Counted from the stretch's first letter, positions 25,205 to 37,662 are shown. The stretch is DNA of 64,000 nt from Prochilodus magdalenae (GCA_024036415.1 JAMWET010001663.1:530001-594000); one strand, 5' to 3'. A program made the numbers and translations. Notes: generated by a model from the sequence alone, not told the origin.

Positions 25205-25610
25205 AGTATACATAATGTAAGTTACTAGCAAGCTCCAAGTAACTGGTATAGCTAACTAAATAGTATGAGGGCATAGCTTATTTACATGGAGGCTCATTTT
25301 GTTTAGTCTATTTGGACATGTTGCGTCTGTGTGATCGTTGCTGTGCCTCACTGTAAACCAGCCAGTCATAGCAGAGCTCATCAGATTATTCATGAGCTCC
25401 TCAAAAGGAAAAACAGCTTGTTTCATTCTAGGACCAGATTATAGGGTGTAAATGGGGGTGTAAAACCGCATCTAAGCATTTTTCACCCACCACCAGAGTC
25501 ACATACTCTCTATGTAGACCATCAGCGAACAGCGAACATGCATTCTATAACAGGGTGTGATGGTGACAGTGAACCTCCCTCTGCCTCTCTGTTGCTGAGT
25601 ATTCTTGGAA
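25205..25610. repeat. Dispersed repeat shared with 11255-11475
   Basis: It contains actagcaagctccaagtaac, cttatttacatggagg and atttggacatgttgcgtctg in the same order as the 11.3-kb copy, then accatcagcgaac shared with 22.4 kb. Confidence 0.55.
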
Positions 25611-26300
25611 ATCTGCTGGATATGGCAGCCGAGTGAGGATGCAGGGAACTGAGCCAGTTCATGTTCATATCATTACCACCGTCCTCCTGTATTTGTCTCT
25701 ATTCCCCTGTGGTCTGCGGCGGGCTGGCCCATGTGATGAGGTTGCGGTTTAGTGTATCCATTCGCTCGATACGTGCCTGGGCTTTTTGCCATGCTGGAAT
25801 TACCTATTCATACACACCGACGGAGGTCATCAATTGTCTGCTTGTGCGTATACATCATTTCAAAGACCTGTTTACGATTATTGAATGGAACCAGCTATAA
25901 ATTAAATTCCATCATTCGCTCTCGCACTCAGAGGAGTTTCTGTGGACGGCTGAGCTGTTTGTCATGATGTCTGATAAGAAGCGAACCCGACTGCAGGAAA
26001 GAAAGGAAGATGCTTTTATGGCTAAAATGGGTTATACACCTATAAACTGGGATATTATATTTAGTTTCTCCTGATGCTGAAGAATGAATAACTTTTATTT
26101 AAAGCTTTATTATTATTTACATTTTGCATGGAAATGAGGTGGGCTCTGATTTTATCAAGGCAAGGCAAATCTTGCAACACAGCTCTTATTGGCCGCCTGT
26201 AGGAGCATGGGGACAATAATGTTAATTAAAATTATTTTGATTTTGTAGAATACATTGTACACTAATAATAAACCTCAGTAATGCTGCATGCTGGAGACTT
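25611..26300. other. Unique-looking noncoding DNA; no gene seen
   Basis: 25640-25960 is free of recognisable repeats. No exon pattern was found in either strand. Confidence 0.4.
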
Positions 26301-26304
26301 ACTT

Positions 26305-27568
26305 TCATTTTGTGTTCCTGATGTGTCGACCAATCAGAGGCTGTGTTCCTGACTTGTGGACCAATCAGAGGCCGTGTTCCTGAACTGTTTACCAATCAGA
26401 GGCTTTGTTCCTAATTGTCAATCCATCAGAGGCTGTGTTCCTGACTTGTCGTCCCATCAGAGGCTGTGTTCCTGACTTGACGACTCATCAGAGGCTGTGT
26501 TCCTGACTTGACGTCCCATCAGAGGCTGTGTTCCTGACTTGTTGTCCCATCAGAGGTTGTGTTCCTGACTTGTCGACTCATCAGAGGCTGTGTTCCTGAC
26601 TTGTCGACTCATCAGAGGCTGCGTTCTTGACTTGTCGACTCATCAGAGGTTGTGTTCCTTACTTGTCGACTCATCAGAGGCTGTGTTCCTGACTTGTAGA
26701 CCCATCAGAGGCTGTGTTCCTGACTTGTTGAACCATCAGAGGCTGTGTTCCTGACTTATCAACCCATCAGAGGCTGTGTTCCTGACTTGTTGAACCATCA
26801 GAGGCTGTTTCCTGACTTGTCCACCCATCAGAGGCTGTGTTCCTGACTTGTCGACTCATCAGAGATTGTGTTCCTGACTTGTCGACTGATCAGACGCTGT
26901 GTTTCTGACTTGTCAACTTATCAGAGGCTGTGTTCCTGACTTGTCGACTCATCAGAGATTGTGTTCCTGACTTGTCGACTGATCAGACGCTGTGTTTCTG
27001 ACTTGTCAACTTATCAGAGACTGTGTTCCTGACTTGTCGACTCATCAAAGGCTGTTTCCTGACTTGTCCATCCATCAGAGGCTGTGTTCCTGACTTGTCG
27101 ACTCATCAGAGGCTGTGTTCCTGACTTGTCGACCCATCAGAGGCTGTGTTCCTGACTTGTCGACCCATCAGAGGCTGTGTTCCTGACTTGTCGACTCATA
27201 AGAGGCTGTGTTCCTGACTTGTCGACCCATCAGAGGCTGTGTTCCTGACTTGTCGACCCATCAGAGGCAGTTTCCTGACTTGTTGACCCATCAGAGGCTG
27301 TGTTCCTGACTTGTCGACTCATCAGAGGCTGTGTTCCTGACTTGTCAACTCATCAGAGGCTGTGTTCCTGACTTATTGACTCATCAGAGGCTGTGTTCCT
27401 GACTTGACGTCCCATCAGAGGCTGTGTTCCTGACTTGTCGACTCATCAGAGGCTGTGTTCCTGACTTGTCGACTCATCAGAAGCTGTGTTCCTGACTTGT
27501 CGACTCATCAGAGACTGTGTTCCTGACTTGTCGACTCATCAGAGACTGTGTTCCTGACTTGTCGATGG
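26305..27568. repeat. 31-bp minisatellite, about 40 copies
   Basis: The unit is gaggctgtgttcctgacttg followed by tcgactcatca, 31 bases. Variation concentrates in the gtcgactcatca segment (gtcgaccc, gttgaacc, gacgtccc). Some copies lack two bases of tgtgtt. Confidence 0.97.
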
Positions 27569-28044
27569 AGTGCTACACTTCCAGGCAAAGTAAATGTAAC
27601 GTATGAAGTATTTCTGAGATATTTATTCTATATATGCAGCGTCAGTCTGAATACGTTAAACGGGACTCATTATACTGTCTGTGTAATTAAACATGCAGTA
27701 TGCCTGTGCTTTTCTAGGCATGTATAATATCCACTGTTTGCTCAGAAAGCATATTTTGCCACAGCAATTATTAATTATTGTCTTTATTACAGGTGCTGGC
27801 CCAGCACGTGAAAGCGAGGTCAAGGTGCGATGGAAAGTTCTACAGTTTTCTGAGCTCATCCAGCTGTGTCTAATTCTTTCAGAAAGCTTTCAGTCCAAGT
27901 CCTGTCTTAAACCTGTCCTGCTCTGCTCTCCTCCACTTAGATCTTCAGGGATGTCACTCAGCCTCCCAGTAATTGAATTCCATCAGAGGACGAGACACAA
28001 GTCAATCTGTGTCATTTCAACAGCTGGCACATTTGTCTGTGTGC

Positions 28045-28091
<47 letters not shown>

Positions 28092-28589
28092 TCTGTCTGA
28101 CAGCAAAGAATGACAAGTGACTGAAATTTTCAGTGTGCAGGAAGCCTAAAAGTCCTAAACATACTTTTTCCACATTGCTCCCCCTGGTGGCCGTTTCTAA
28201 GAAGGCAGTTTAAACCAACCACCCTCGTCTTTACTAGTGTATTACAGTCAAAGGTGGACCGTTCAGCTAGCTGATTAGTCTTGTACTATAAGCTGTTTAG
28301 CTGTTCACCTGAACATTGAGCTGTTCTCCTGAACACTGAACATTGAGCTATTCTCCTACCTGCACTGTATACTTGAAATATATCATACTGTTTACAACCA
28401 CACACCTAACTGCACACTTCGCTACCTCAACATACTGCACTCTCCTGCATGTACACTTACACTTAGCTGTTAAGCTGTAGGTTAAAGGTCAAAAATACTT
28501 TTAGACTGCTATTGGTTAAAAGAGTTGACCATCTGGTGAAACAACACCAACGTACTTAGATCATAGAATAGACCCCTTGTGTTTGATCT
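27569..28589. other. No gene seen; contains a (GT)n tract
   Basis: A (GT)n tract lies at 28047-28087. The rest is mixed sequence with no recognised exon or RNA. Confidence 0.45.
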
Positions 28590-29045
28590 TTAGGGGGGTG
28601 AAGCAGCCCAAAAACTGAGTGTCCTCACTGCACGAGGACTATAGATACCTTCAGGGTGTGAGTGATGGGATCCATAGATTGGACAAGTTTCTAATTGTAG
28701 GCCACATCAATGTTCAGACACTGTAGACTGGGATCTTAGCCACTGCTGGTAGACCCGTATGACTGTACACTTCCATACACCTGCAGATTCAGCTACTTCC
28801 TTCACACTATGGTCTTTGGCCACGCCCACATGCAGTCACTCATTTTAGCCAATCATTAACATCTGCTCTGGAGCGTTTTCCACACATGGAACGAGACATT
28901 CCCTGCACTGTAGCACCTCTTCCCAATCGATGCATCCCGTTACTTACACCCCGCAGGTATTTATAACCCCATCATCCTTATACAGCGCCATCTGCAGGGG
29001 GCTGAAGTTACTACCACCTTAAACACACAAAGTGACTCATTTTTT
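28590..29045 (-). mobile_element. Tc1-like dispersed family, long inverted copy
   Basis: Reading minus, it starts gtttaaggtggtagtaactt near 29022, passes gcagatggcgctgta, tggctaaaatgagtgactgc and gtctaccagcagtggctaag, and ends at the gaacattgatgtggcctaca block. It is noncoding. Confidence 0.7.
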
Positions 29046-29089
29046 GTCCAGTGAGCTTCTATTTGTGTACATTGCCATAAATGTCGATG

Positions 29090-29385
29090 CAGGTCATGTG
29101 TGGAAAATGGCTCCAAAGCAGATGTTAATGACCGGCTGAAAGTCGTGACTGCATGTGGCCGTGCCAAAGACCTTAGTGTCTTCCCATAGTGACCCAATCT
29201 CAGTCTACAGGGAATTCTCCTCGGAATTGTACCAGGGACGGCATCCACCAAATCTGACCCAACTGTGCCAGTCTTTGATCTGAATATTGATGTGGCTACA
29301 TCCAGAATCTTGTCCAGTCCAGGCCAAATCCAGTCACAGCTGTTATTGGTGCTGGTGGAGGTGTTACACGCTATTAGGTTTCAGT
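29090..29385 (+). mobile_element. Tc1-like dispersed family, copy opposed to its neighbour
   Basis: It runs from gtgtggaaaatggctccaaa to gtgttacacgctattaggt. It faces away from the minus-strand copy that ends at 29045, so the two are head to head with about 45 bases between. Confidence 0.7.
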
Positions 29386-29881
29386 CACAGATCGTTGTTT
29401 GCACATATATGTCTGTTCTCCATATGGGAATGCTTGAATGCATGTTTCTTAGATAAAAAATTGACACAAGATAAACATGATAAGCTGTAATATTAAACAG
29501 GACTGAATGGCTCCAGAGTGTCCCTTTAACTGCAGTGGTTTTACGATGACTAGTACAACTGAGTGACCACTGGAGGCTCTGGCTCTAAAAATGTTTCCGT
29601 GATGTAAATGGAGCATTAATCAATATATACAGGGTTTATTCATACAGAGGGACCGTGAAGTGTTCATTCACGTAATGGCTTTTGAATGAAACATCTGTGC
29701 GATGGCAGGCCGGTGGCACATTGACTGTGAGTCCCATTAGCTTCCTCTCCTGTCTCTCAGTGCTGCGTGTCTCATTAACACGCTCGTGCTCCATTACTGC
29801 TAACAAGCAGCATTTGTTTCAGTGGATCTGCTACGCCTGGGCCTCAGGCCCTGGACCACGCTGTCCCTTCCTGGCTCTCAA
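29386..29881. other. No gene seen
   Basis: Mixed sequence with no recognised exon or repeat. Confidence 0.4.
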
Positions 29882-29914
<33 letters not shown>

Positions 29915-30490
29915 CCCCTACACACACACACATTTGTTTATGTGAATTGTAGGGCCATTACATAGACTTTCATTCATTTCTTGGAGAACAACCTAGGACT
30001 ACTACTAGCCTAAGCCTAACTTTAACCTTAAAATTAACCTTAACCTTAACTTTAAACTTAAACTTAATCCTAACCATAACCATAATCCTAAACAGAACCC
30101 AAACCCGAACATGAACCTAAACCTGAGCCTGAACCCTTACCCTTACCCTTATCCTAATCCTAATCCTAATCCTAATCCTAATCCTAATCCCAAAACCTAA
30201 CCCCCTAAACCCTAACCCTTCCCCTAATCTCAAACTCTAAACCTAAGCATAAACTTCATTCTGCCCCTAAACTTAACCCAAACCCCCTAAACTTAAAACC
30301 CTTAACCCTAACCTCAAACTCTAAATCTGACCCTAAACCTAATCCTAACCCTAATCTTAACCTCACTCCCAATACTGATGAGTTACCCCTTGTGTCCCCC
30401 CCTTATCTTGGGGATCAGCTTGGGGTCTCCACCAGGAGAAAAGGTCCCCACTATGTGAGCATGTATGACCAGGTGGTCCCCACAATGTGG
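29882..30490. repeat. (CA)n plus degenerate telomere-like repeat block
   Basis: (CA)n at 29882-29932 is followed by aggactactactagcctaag, then about 350 bases of variable ctaaccctaa, cctaatcctaatcc and cttaaccttaac words at 30010-30370, and an ending with ggtccccac(t/a)atgtg. This is a known style of dispersed teleost repeat; a second copy lies at 57850-58040. Confidence 0.75.
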
Positions 30491-30770
30491 CATTAACCTG
30501 TTACCCACACACACAAACTGCCAGGTTCAAATACAATCCTGTGCCCATGTGTTACCATGGGAACAGAAATAAATGGATGTAATTTTTATGGTATTTCTCT
30601 CCTTTTACTCGCAGACAGGAGGAGAGGAGAGCGAGACAATAGGAGGGGGATGGAAAGAGAGAGGAGGAGAAGGAAGAGGAGGGAGCAAACAAGGAGAGGG
30701 CCAAGGGATGGGCATGGTTTCATTCCCTGACAGCTAAAACACTGCTCCTATGTCACGGACCTGACGCTTG
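30491..30770. other. No gene seen
   Basis: Mixed sequence with an AG-rich patch at 30613-30705. Confidence 0.4.
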
Positions 30771-30773
30771 CTC

Positions 30774-30777
30774 TCTT

Positions 30778-30819
<42 letters not shown>

Positions 30820-30901
30820 CTTTCTCGCTTTCCTCTCTCTCTCTCTCTCTCTCCCTCTCTCCCTCTGCCTCTGCCTCTCTCTCTCTCTCTCTCTCTCTCG
30901 C
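30774..30901. repeat. (TC)n microsatellite
   Basis: A TC-rich tract interrupted by tatcctctctcctttctcgc and by ctgcctctgcctc. Confidence 0.9.
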
Positions 30902-31224
30902 TGTCCTTGCAGATTGACCACAGTGCTGGCCACTGGGCATTCAAACCCATTCCGGCTGCTGTCTCGGTCTGGTTCCTCTGCTCAGCAGCCTACACAGCCT
31001 GACGCAGCTTTCAGTATTAGAGTTTTATAGGAGGTAAAACAATCTAGAACCATCTGAATGGAGTGAAAAACATTGTAGAACAGTGTTAAAGAAGCCAGAA
31101 CATTCTGGAACCGTGAGAATGAGAAGAAGACATAGAACAGTGATAAAGCAGGCAGAACAATCGAGAACAGTGTGATTTTACATAAAGCCACAATAAGACC
31201 ATGTTCATAACAGGTTCATAATAA

Positions 31225-31402
31225 GACCAGGGAAGGCTCCCACCAGTTCTGGCCCAGCTGCACAGTTCTTTGATGAAGCACTGACGTGGTCTACATCCAG
31301 AGACTTGATCGGTTGGTGCCGAATCCACACAGCTGTGTGTAATCACAGTGCTTGTGGAGGTAGTAAATACTATTGGGTACGTTTTAGTCACAGAAGACTC
31401 AT
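31225..31402 (+). mobile_element. Tc1-like dispersed family fragment
   Basis: It contains gggaaggctcccaccag, ggtctacatccagagacttg and gtgcttgtggaggtagtaaa, a diverged 3' part of the family. Confidence 0.6.
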
Positions 31403-31477
31403 TTTCCCAATTTGCCTTTTTTTCTGTACAATATGAGTTTATTTGTTTAGCATGTCGCACCTACCGTGCAAATTCTG

Positions 31478-32090
31478 TGTGTGTGTGTGTGTGTTTGTTT
31501 GTGTGTGTGTGTGTGGTAGGGCTGTGTGTATATGTGTGTGTGTGTATGTGTATGTGTGTGTGGTAGGGCTGTGTATATATGTGTGTGTATTTATATGTGT
31601 GTATGTGTATGTGTGTGTGTGTGTATTTATGTATGTGTGTGTGTATTTATATGTGTGTGTGTGTATTTGTGTGTGTGTGTGTATATGTGTGTGTGGTAGG
31701 GCTGTGTGTATATGTGTGTGTGTGTATTTATGTGTGTGTGTGTGTGTGTTAATGTGTGACAGTGAGTGTGTGTCTGTGTGTAGGTGTGTGTGTGTGTTAA
31801 TGTGTAAGTGTGAGTGTGTGTGTGTTTGTATTTATGTGTGTGTATGTGTGTGTATGTGTGTGTGTGTATGTATGTGTGTATGTGTGTGTATCTATGTATG
31901 TATGTGTGTGTGTGTGTGAATTTGTATGTGTGTTAATTTGTGAGTGTGTTTATTTGTGTATGTGTGTGTTGATGTGTGTGTGTGTGTCTGTGTGTGTTAA
32001 TGTGTGTGTGTGTTTGTGTATGTGTGTGTGTGTATGTGTATGTGTGTGTGTGCGTGTGTGTGTTTGTATTTATGTGTGTGTGTGTTGGGG
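31478..32090. repeat. Compound (GT)n / TATG tract of about 610 bp
   Basis: The tract is nearly uninterrupted GT with tgtatg, tttatg and ttaatg variants. The phrase ggtagggctgtgt occurs three times (about 31515, 31562 and 31695), showing internal block duplication. Frames rich in Cys and Val here are artefacts. Confidence 0.95.
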
Positions 32091-32283
32091 GGTGGGTGCA
32101 TCTTTGAAATCTCATTGGCACTCAGGCAGGAGTGCAGAGTGTAAAGTCTATTTCCAGCAGAACCGCTGCTATTTTTCATTCACCCCATTTCCTGCTGAGC
32201 TATATTAGGGTGACCTCATACATTCTACCTGATCGCTCACGTGTAACAGAAATAGGAAATCGCACTGTGACTCTGCCAGCACG

Positions 32284-32319
32284 TGCACACACACACACAT
32301 ACACACACACACACAGACA

Positions 32320-32354
<35 letters not shown>
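32284..32354. repeat. (CA)n microsatellite
   Basis: A CA tract with one agacagaca interruption. Confidence 0.95.
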
Positions 32355-32359
<5 letters not shown>

Positions 32360-34150
32360 TACATGTACCTGTATACAAAATTATGACTATTTTATCATTA
32401 TAATAACACTATATTATTTTTATTGCGCTTTTTGATCATGCAGAGTGCATGTGTAATATTTACAATTAAAATAATTAAAATAACAGTAATAACAACAAAA
32501 ATGTGACTGTCCACTTTATGACACTCACTGTTTATCATTATGCTTTTGCAGTTAGACCTGGAGCTTAGAACCCTGACACAGAACACTGATCATTTCCAAG
32601 AGCTGTGAAGCTGCTTTTAATATGAGATCATAATCATAATAACAGGTGTGCAGGGTCAGGAGGCGGAGCATCGTGCCCTTGTAGACTGGCCCTCTCTAGA
32701 GCCAAAGAGACAGAGGGGTGAAGGACCCACAGAGAGACTCAGTAAGCCTCGTAATTAAGTTCTGTTGTGGTTTGTTTGGCTTGTTATGTAAAAGTAAAGC
32801 CATCTGGTTCACTCGTGTTAGGTGCTTGGGGGTGTGTCTTTGGGTCTCATCTAGTTTCCCTGGTCAATGTGCTCAGCCCCTCACTCAGCCAAGCCACAGT
32901 ACCTATAGCTGTACGAACATAAACACAGCATATACTGCACTATATCATGTACTGGGTGTTTATCCTGCACCACTCGTTGCATAACAGTGCTTATAGGTGG
33001 AACTTCATTAATCTAATTAACAGTAATGCTAACTTCTGCTAGCGATTATATGGGATTTTACATTATGCGTTAGCATTAAGCTAAAGTCTACACACTGAAC
33101 TTTGGACAGGCAAAGCTTTCAAAACACATTTGGTCATTTTTGACTTTGTACATTTAAGATTTGTAGTGGCAAACGTTTACCAGCCAACGTTTCAGCTTCA
33201 GCTTCAACTTCTCAGCATTTCTGAATTCAGCGATTAGCTTATTAGCAGTCCGCCGAGCTGCTTGATAAACAAAACCAGGTCTTGGTATGCTTTAGGCCCT
33301 TTACTCCATACACACAATGTGTGTGACTGCAAACCAGGCACCTTGCTTTAATGAAAACAATAAAAATTCATATATTATAAGTTCTATTATTCTTATCACA
33401 ATAATTTATAGAATTTGCTATAAATATTTGCAGTGATGCATTGGCGGCCTGTCCAGGGTATTTCCAGCCTTCCACCCATTAAGCCCTGGGATAGACTCTA
33501 GCATCCCATGAGAGAGATTGAGCAGTTATTGTTTGTTTGTTTATTAATGTGTTTATTAATGTTAATTAATGTTTATTAGTGTTTATTTTAGCATGCTCTG
33601 TATTATAGTACATGTGTAGGCTAATTTCACCGTGTCGTTTTTTCTCTTGTAGTGTTGTAATGATTTACTAAGGTGCCTGTGCAGTTTCGTTCTCACTCTC
33701 CACCACTCAAGAAACATCAACCAGTTAGTGACATGACTGACCTCACCTGGTCTCTATGGGAAACAGCATCATCAGGTTGACTCAGTCCAGTTTATATATA
33801 CAGTCAGAGATGCTCACACACATGCAATCATGCAAGAGAGTGTTCTCTCCTTCTCCACGCTGGGTGGGATGTGAGGTTTCACCTTCTCTGCCTGCTCCCC
33901 CTTCTGCCGTGCTGTGGCTGCAGTCGTTGGGAATGTTTAGAAGTTCTACATTGTTGATGTTCAAGTTTTCTCACTGTGATAAACTCCTTACAGTGGTCAC
34001 TGGTTTCACTGGTAACAGTGAGTTTCATTCAGACTTTCATTCAGGTCTTTTTCTCACATAGGCCTCAAGTAGGCACCCAGAAGAAAGGGATTGTGGGATT
34101 GCAGTGCTATTGGGAAGGAAGATAAAGGTTACCAGGAACGGTAAATTATG
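32355..34150. other. No gene seen; one dispersed repeat fragment
   Basis: It is mostly unique and AT-rich. At 33433-33525 the phrase attggcggcctgtccagggt, with gggatagactctagcat, marks a dispersed repeat common in fish genomes. No exon was recognised. Confidence 0.45.
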
Positions 34151-34154
34151 ATAC

Positions 34155-34560
34155 ATTTAGACTGATATGGGCAAAATTAACTGAGCTACACATACAAAAG
34201 TCTGTCTCTCAGTATGGCGTCCACCTAACGCAACATGCCAGACGTCTCGGTATGGAGCTGTAGAGGTTCCTAATGGTGTCTTGTGATAATCCATCCCATG
34301 CAACTTGAATATCCTCTCACAGTTCCTGCAGATGGTGCGGTAGGGGTGGAGGTGGAGTGACACCAGGCCTTTTGGATATATGACGCATAACAACAAACTG
34401 TTAAACTTGGTGCTGACCACGGTGCCTCCACACACGGATTCATTGATTGTCTCGACCAAGACAAAATGATGATGGCCTGCTTCCATTCGGAGTTGCTCCA
34501 TGACAGTCTGGTACGACACCACTGCAGCCTTTGGTGACGGTGACGTGGTGTTAAGGACAG
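34155..34560 (-). mobile_element. Tc1-like transposase remnant, C-terminal part
   Basis: On the minus strand the decayed frames contain VAWDGLSQDTIRNLYSSIPR followed by RLACCVR. The C-terminus of one Tc1 subfamily has the form W-x-x-(L/M)-S-Q-D-x-I-R-N-L-Y. The region ends with a tgtgtagctcaattaa-like tail near the element end. A homologous remnant is at 62600-62950 on the plus strand. Stops and frameshifts abound. Confidence 0.6.
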
Positions 34561-35826
34561 TCGTCGTAACGGTCTGTGTGCATGTAGTCCTGTGTCGTCC
34601 AGCCGTCTGCCAATAGTGCTGGCACTAACAGGATGGTATCACTCATGGAGGGCATCACTGCTCGCTGAATGTCTGCAATCATTGCTATTTGGCATGTCCC
34701 TGCTTACATCACATGCACGGCCGAGCAAGAAACTTGAATCATGTGCATGTCTCACAATGTCAAACCTACCCACCAAATCTCATTCCTGTTGGTCGATGCC
34801 CTCTTGGTGCAGCTATTTGTACAACTTATTGTTTTAAGATGGTGTATTTTATATGAATTGTATATTCTGATTTGTGACAGTGTAGCAGCAGTAAAATGCA
34901 TATGTTTAATATCACGGTAGACCAACTTACTGAATACCGGCATGTATCTACACACACACATACAAGCACACAAACTCCAGAGACACGAATAATGCATGGC
35001 ACTGTGGTTTACCGACAACAAACAATCTGCGCAAAGTCTCTTTAATCTGATTTAAAATCATTTGTTTATATTTAAAAGATCACCAAACGGAATTACAGCT
35101 ATAATCAACCAAGAACAACTTACATGACTTTAGCATTGAGGAAGTCTTGAGAAATAACAATAATAATTATTATTACTATTATTATTACTACATTACAGTC
35201 AGAACACACAAAAGTTACAGTGCTTTCATACTGAAACGAGAACAGTTTGCAACAATTAAATTAGAATTCGATTTTGAATTCACAATTAAAGGGGAATTTC
35301 TGCACAGTTAAGAAGTTGAGATCCAAACAAGGCCATTCAGAGCGGTTGGGTGTTAGAATGCTCCCCCCTATAGCCAGAATTGTTTTACAGAGATAAGGCA
35401 CATAATGCCTCTAAAAGCTGCCAAAGAGGAAGTTATTTCATGAAACACTCTACCTGAGACACTGGGTGCCTTCAACATGCCATACTACTATGCTACATAC
35501 TGCACTAGCATACACTCTAGTCACCTACTGCTGGTGTTGGTGCTCCAGTGCTGCTGTGTTCAGTAAAAGGCCATTTGCTTTACACTCTGTTTTCCACATC
35601 CTTGTCTTTGCCAAGGCTTCACATTTGGTGTCAGAAGTGGGATGCCCTGCCCCCACCCGCTGCTTTGAAGAGGAGCCCCAGGGACTCTGCTCAGACTCTG
35701 TGCAGACTCTGATGGTCACAGGGGACAAACTATAGGTATGAGTGGAGCCTCCTACGAGGACAGCGTTGGAAATACAGTAAGAGGAACTTTAAGTTGTAAA
35801 TAAATTGTTGTTGCTAACTAACCAAT
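34561..35826. other. No gene seen
   Basis: It begins with diverged transposon sequence continuing from the Tc1 remnant. An AT microsatellite (taataattattattac) lies at about 35157-35196. The rest shows no recognised exon. Confidence 0.4.
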
Positions 35827-36373
35827 GGCTGCATCTGAAATCGCCTACTTAGTCAGTATGTACTAGATTGAACCCAGTGCGCACTGCTCGACTGGTGAAG
35901 CAGCAGGCTCTTTCAGTATGCAAGTACGTAGTATCCACGCAACCTCGAACGTACTACGTCCACCATCTTGCCGACGCCATTTGACATAAGACGTCACGCC
36001 ACCACTGTAGAACTCCCGCCATTCATTCATATAAACACGTCAAATGGGCTTTATATTCGCGGCAAAGCGCTTCATAACGTGACTCAGTGTTGCACAGAAA
36101 GGTGTAGATTACTTACACTTGTACAGAACGGATGTCCCGCTTTCTGCCATTTTTTCTTCCTCAGCTTGGAACGCTTCCACAGCTCCAGTGGAATCATGGG
36201 ATAGCACAGTGTGCTGTGCTCACATACTTGAAAATCTCACCGGAAGCAGTAAGTCATCCCGGGAACTTTCGGCTACTGCTTTATGACTACTACGGATTCG
36301 GACACACCTCACCTTCTCGCCTACTGCTTTCGCCTACTGAGTAGTACGCTAGTAGGCATTTTCGGACACAGCC
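35827..36373. mobile_element. MITE with ggctg(c/t)atcygaaat terminal inverted repeats
   Basis: The left end ggctgcatctgaaatcgcct is inverted at the right as ggcattttcggacacagcc. AAT lies directly outside both ends, a possible 3-bp target duplication (PIF/Harbinger style). It is about 547 bp and noncoding. Confidence 0.7.
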
Positions 36374-36528
36374 AATGTGTACATGTATTGCTTGTGGTAT
36401 TCTGCGCTGGGCTGCGGGGTAGAAGTGCCAGCTGAGTTTTGAAAAATGCCCTGACAGAATGGACGATGCTCTTTTCATGACCAGTCATTTCATTTGTAGT
36501 TGGCTGAAGTAGTGCGTCATCCTGGTAT

Positions 36529-36690
36529 GGTTGGTGTAGCTCAGCAGATAACACCACTACCCACCAGGGAGCCACTACCACATGTGGGAGACTGGGAGTC
36601 CCTGGGCAAGACTCCTAACACTACACCGGCCTGCCTGTAATATGATTAACCTTGTAAGTCGCTCTGGACAATTCAGGTTAATGCCACATA
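36529..36690 (+). mobile_element. tRNA-derived SINE, copy lacking box B
   Basis: It starts ggttggtgtagctcagcaga, an A-box-like tRNA head, and continues ctgggcaagactcctaacac and gtaagtcgctctggac. The segment with ttcgaatcc is deleted here. It is the same family as 55341 and 63311. Confidence 0.75.
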
Positions 36691-37197
36691 AGTCACTTTT
36701 CCAGCGCATGGTACCGACTTCACTTGACCCATTTTTGGTTTTCCTTTAGGCAAATCTGGAACCTGGTACTATTTTTGGTATCACCTCTGCTGAGGTTCCA
36801 AGGATCCTGAGCCTAAAGCCAAAATGTGTCACTGTAGTTGGACTCATCACTAAAGCTGGTGTTCCAAACTAAACACTAACACTGGTTACCAGGAAGCGCA
36901 CCTCCCTGTGTCACCTGCCTTTGAGCAACCAGAATCATGTCGTCTGGACTGGACTCTAGTACTTTCCAAACTCTCCTGTCTTTTTCAGCAAACTGTTTTC
37001 TGGCAGCCATCAACCTCTCCTGAACAAAAGTAGTTTTTTTCCCATCACGGTTTCTCTTCCCATCACTACGATGACAAGCTACATTGAAGGGGATACTATA
37101 TCTGCAGTGGGAAACGAAATAGCTGGCAACAAACGTGAGGCTAGTCATACCATGTGGTGGAAAAGCATCAGTACTGTATACTGCTAGTACATAACAT
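36691..37197. other. No gene seen
   Basis: Unique-looking sequence. No exon or repeat was recognised. Confidence 0.4.
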
Positions 37198-37662
37198 ACC
37201 TAATAGTGTGTGATGCCTCCACCAGCACCAATAACTGCTGGGACTGGATATGGCTTGTACTGGACAAGTTTCTGGATGTAGCCACATCAATGTTCAGACA
37301 CTCACATCAAAGAATTGCGCAGTTGGTCCAGATTTGGTGGATGCCTTCCCTGGCACAATTCCGAGGAGAATTCCAGTCTGCTGGTAGACCCGCATCACCG
37401 CACACTTCCTGCATATATAGCTACTTCCTTCACACTCTATGGTCTTTGGCCACGCCCAAATGCAGTCACTCATTTTAGCCAATCATTAACATCTGCTCTG
37501 GAGCCATTTACCAAACATAGATCGAGACATTCACTGCACTGTAGCACCTCTTACCAATCTATGGATCCTGTCACCCCACAGGTATTTATAGCCCCGTCAT
37601 CCTCATGCAGCGCCATCTGCAGGAGCCTGAAGTTACTACCACCTTAAACACGCAAGGTGACG
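37198..37662 (-). mobile_element. Tc1-like dispersed family, most complete copy
   Basis: Reading minus, it begins gtttaaggtggtagtaactt near 37645 and ends at the ctattaggt end near 37198. It contains tatttataaat-type, gctaaaatgagtgactgc and ccaccaaatctgg blocks. Its reading frames are broken. Confidence 0.75.

Noticed and set aside
26305..27568. Possible CRISPR-like array of regular repeats
   Set aside because: The units are contiguous without unique spacers and the context is animal DNA, so it is a minisatellite.
30010..30370. Interstitial telomere marking an ancient chromosome fusion
   Set aside because: The repeats are degenerate and sit inside a dispersed unit that recurs at 57850-58045.
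31443..32208. Cysteine-rich frames that might suggest a secreted peptide
   Set aside because: Translation of a compound (GT)n repeat.
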